A DNA stretch of 64,000 bases, from the NCBI RefSeq assembly GCF_024721155.1, contig NZ_JAHVAP010000007.1, forward strand, positions 62,001-126,000, in the 5' to 3' direction. Positions 63,299-64,000 of the stretch are shown here, piece by piece; within the stretch, counting starts at the first letter, position 1; the number at the start of each line of letters is the position of its first letter. A program made the position numbers and the translations under genes. Under the pieces are notes generated by a model. It searched no databases. It worked only from the letters and a program-made list of their open reading frames with translations, and was not told where the DNA came from. This stretch comes from Mucilaginibacter phenanthrenivorans. Its GTDB lineage: Bacteria; Bacteroidota; Bacteroidia; Sphingobacteriales; Sphingobacteriaceae.

Positions 63299-64000
63299 GT
63301 GAAAAAAAGAATATTCCTGCTAATAATTACTGTGTTTACTGTCTGCGGTGCTATTGCGCAGCAAAGCACACCAACTTTCCTTAAAACACCCAAGGATAAG
63401 ATTGACCAGTTTATGGACATGCGGTTTGGTATGTTCATTCATTTCGGCCCTGTAACCCTGCGCGGAACGGAGATAGGATGGAGCCGTAATCAGCAGGTTG
63501 CGCAGGACGATTACGATTCGCTTTACAAGGAGTTTAACCCAGCTTTGTTTAATGCTGATGCATGGGTAAAAGCAGCTAAGGATGCGGGGATGAAATACCT
63601 TACAATTACGGCAAAGCACCATGATGGTTTTTGCCTTTGGCCCACATCGTATTCCGGCTATAATATTTCAAATTCGCCTTTTAAACGGGATATAGTGGGC
63701 GAGTTGGCCAAAGCCTGCAAAAAGCAGGGGATAGTTTTCTGTATTTACTGTACCGTATTGGACTGGCATGACGCTGATTATCCCATCCATAATCCGAATG
63801 ATAAAAAATTCAACGTAAAGGGTGACATGCGGGCTTTTGTGAACAGGATGAAAAATGAGCTGCATGAGTTGATTACAAATTATAAACCCACCATGCTTTG
63901 GTTTGACGGTTTTTGGGAAGAGCCATGGACAAAGGAATACGGGCAGGAAGTTTATCAGTATATAAAAACTGTCGATCCCAGTGTGGTTATTAATAACCGA
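63299..64000 (+). CDS. GH29 alpha-L-fucosidase (partial, runs off window)
   Basis: The first 234 residues of a secreted family 29 alpha-L-fucosidase, open to the window end. The GTG start at 63299 precedes a signal peptide ending at AIAQ. GH29 motifs: RFGMFIHFGP, GMKYLTITAKHHDGFCLW, and the catalytic nucleophile D203 in MLWFDGFWEEPW. It retains configuration, unlike the inverting GH95 enzymes, and usually takes alpha-1,3/1,4 or aryl fucosides, so it would complement them. Four base pairs separate it from the esterase gene, so they share an operon. The second half of the gene lies outside the window. Confidence 0.93.
   Translation, partial: MKKRIFLLIITVFTVCGAIAQQSTPTFLKTPKDKIDQFMDMRFGMFIHFGPVTLRGTEIGWSRNQQVAQDDYDSLYKEFNPALFNADAWVKAAKDAGMKYLTITAKHHDGFCLWPTSYSGYNISNSPFKRDIVGELAKACKKQGIVFCIYCTVLDWHDADYPIHNPNDKKFNVKGDMRAFVNRMKNELHELITNYKPTMLWFDGFWEEPWTKEYGQEVYQYIKTVDPSVVINNR

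Noticed and set aside
1..64000. CRISPR arrays, tRNA genes, prophage or insertion sequences
   Set aside because: I found no regularly spaced repeats, cloverleaf-like tRNA sequences, transposase or phage proteins on either strand.

Overview
The window looks like a chromosomal segment of a saprophytic Bacteroidota bacterium, most likely a Sphingobacteriaceae member close to Mucilaginibacter or Pedobacter (inference). The reasons are two SusC/SusD pairs, a hybrid two-component regulator with beta-propeller sensor, a Nudix-type arabinose regulator, -7 boxes of the form TAnnTTTG and moderate GC content. It holds 39 credible protein genes, the last cut by the window edge. I see no tRNA, rRNA, insertion sequence, phage gene or CRISPR array.

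Layout. 0-9 kb is mixed housekeeping and sensing: a MocR regulator divergent from DoxX and EamA genes, a secreted erythromycin-esterase-like protein, a LytS/LytTR two-component pair, and a BlaI/BlaR1-like pair with a lipoprotein. 9.2-16.3 kb (minus strand) is pentose use: GH3 beta-xylosidase, AraR, AraB, AraD, AraA. 16.7-24.3 kb (plus) is a complete L-rhamnose operon: fused rhamnulose-1-phosphate aldolase/lactaldehyde dehydrogenase, isomerase, kinase, then LutABC, followed by an AraC-family gene. This should take rhamnose to dihydroxyacetone phosphate and L-lactate, and the lactate to pyruvate. 25.5-44.6 kb is a polysaccharide utilisation locus: hybrid two-component regulator behind a structured leader, GH95, GH31, SusC/SusD and a 13-repeat FG-GAP/ASPIC lipoprotein. 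44.7-64 kb is a second, fucose-directed block: GH95 and an AraC regulator (minus), then an L-fucose oxidation operon (SDR dehydrogenase, L-fuconate dehydratase, sodium symporter, mutarotase), a second SusC/SusD with two surface lipoproteins, a two-domain esterase and a truncated GH29 fucosidase.

How they fit. GH95 and GH29 enzymes would release L-fucose, GH31 and GH3 would trim xylose or glucose, the esterase would remove acyl groups, SusCD would import oligosaccharides, and the symporter and mutarotase would feed free fucose into an oxidative, non-phosphorylating pathway. The strongest new signal is a promoter module that I find four times, before the second GH95, the fucose catabolic operon, the second SusC and the esterase/GH29 unit. 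It consists of two TATCCAT-like half-sites 21 bp apart, with a TAnnTTT(A/G) -7 box starting exactly 29 bp after the second half-site. I infer that it defines the regulon of the AraC protein at 47.2-48.1 kb. The second notable signal is a roughly 96-nt three-way-junction RNA, followed directly by a 22-codon ORF, in the leader of the hybrid regulator.
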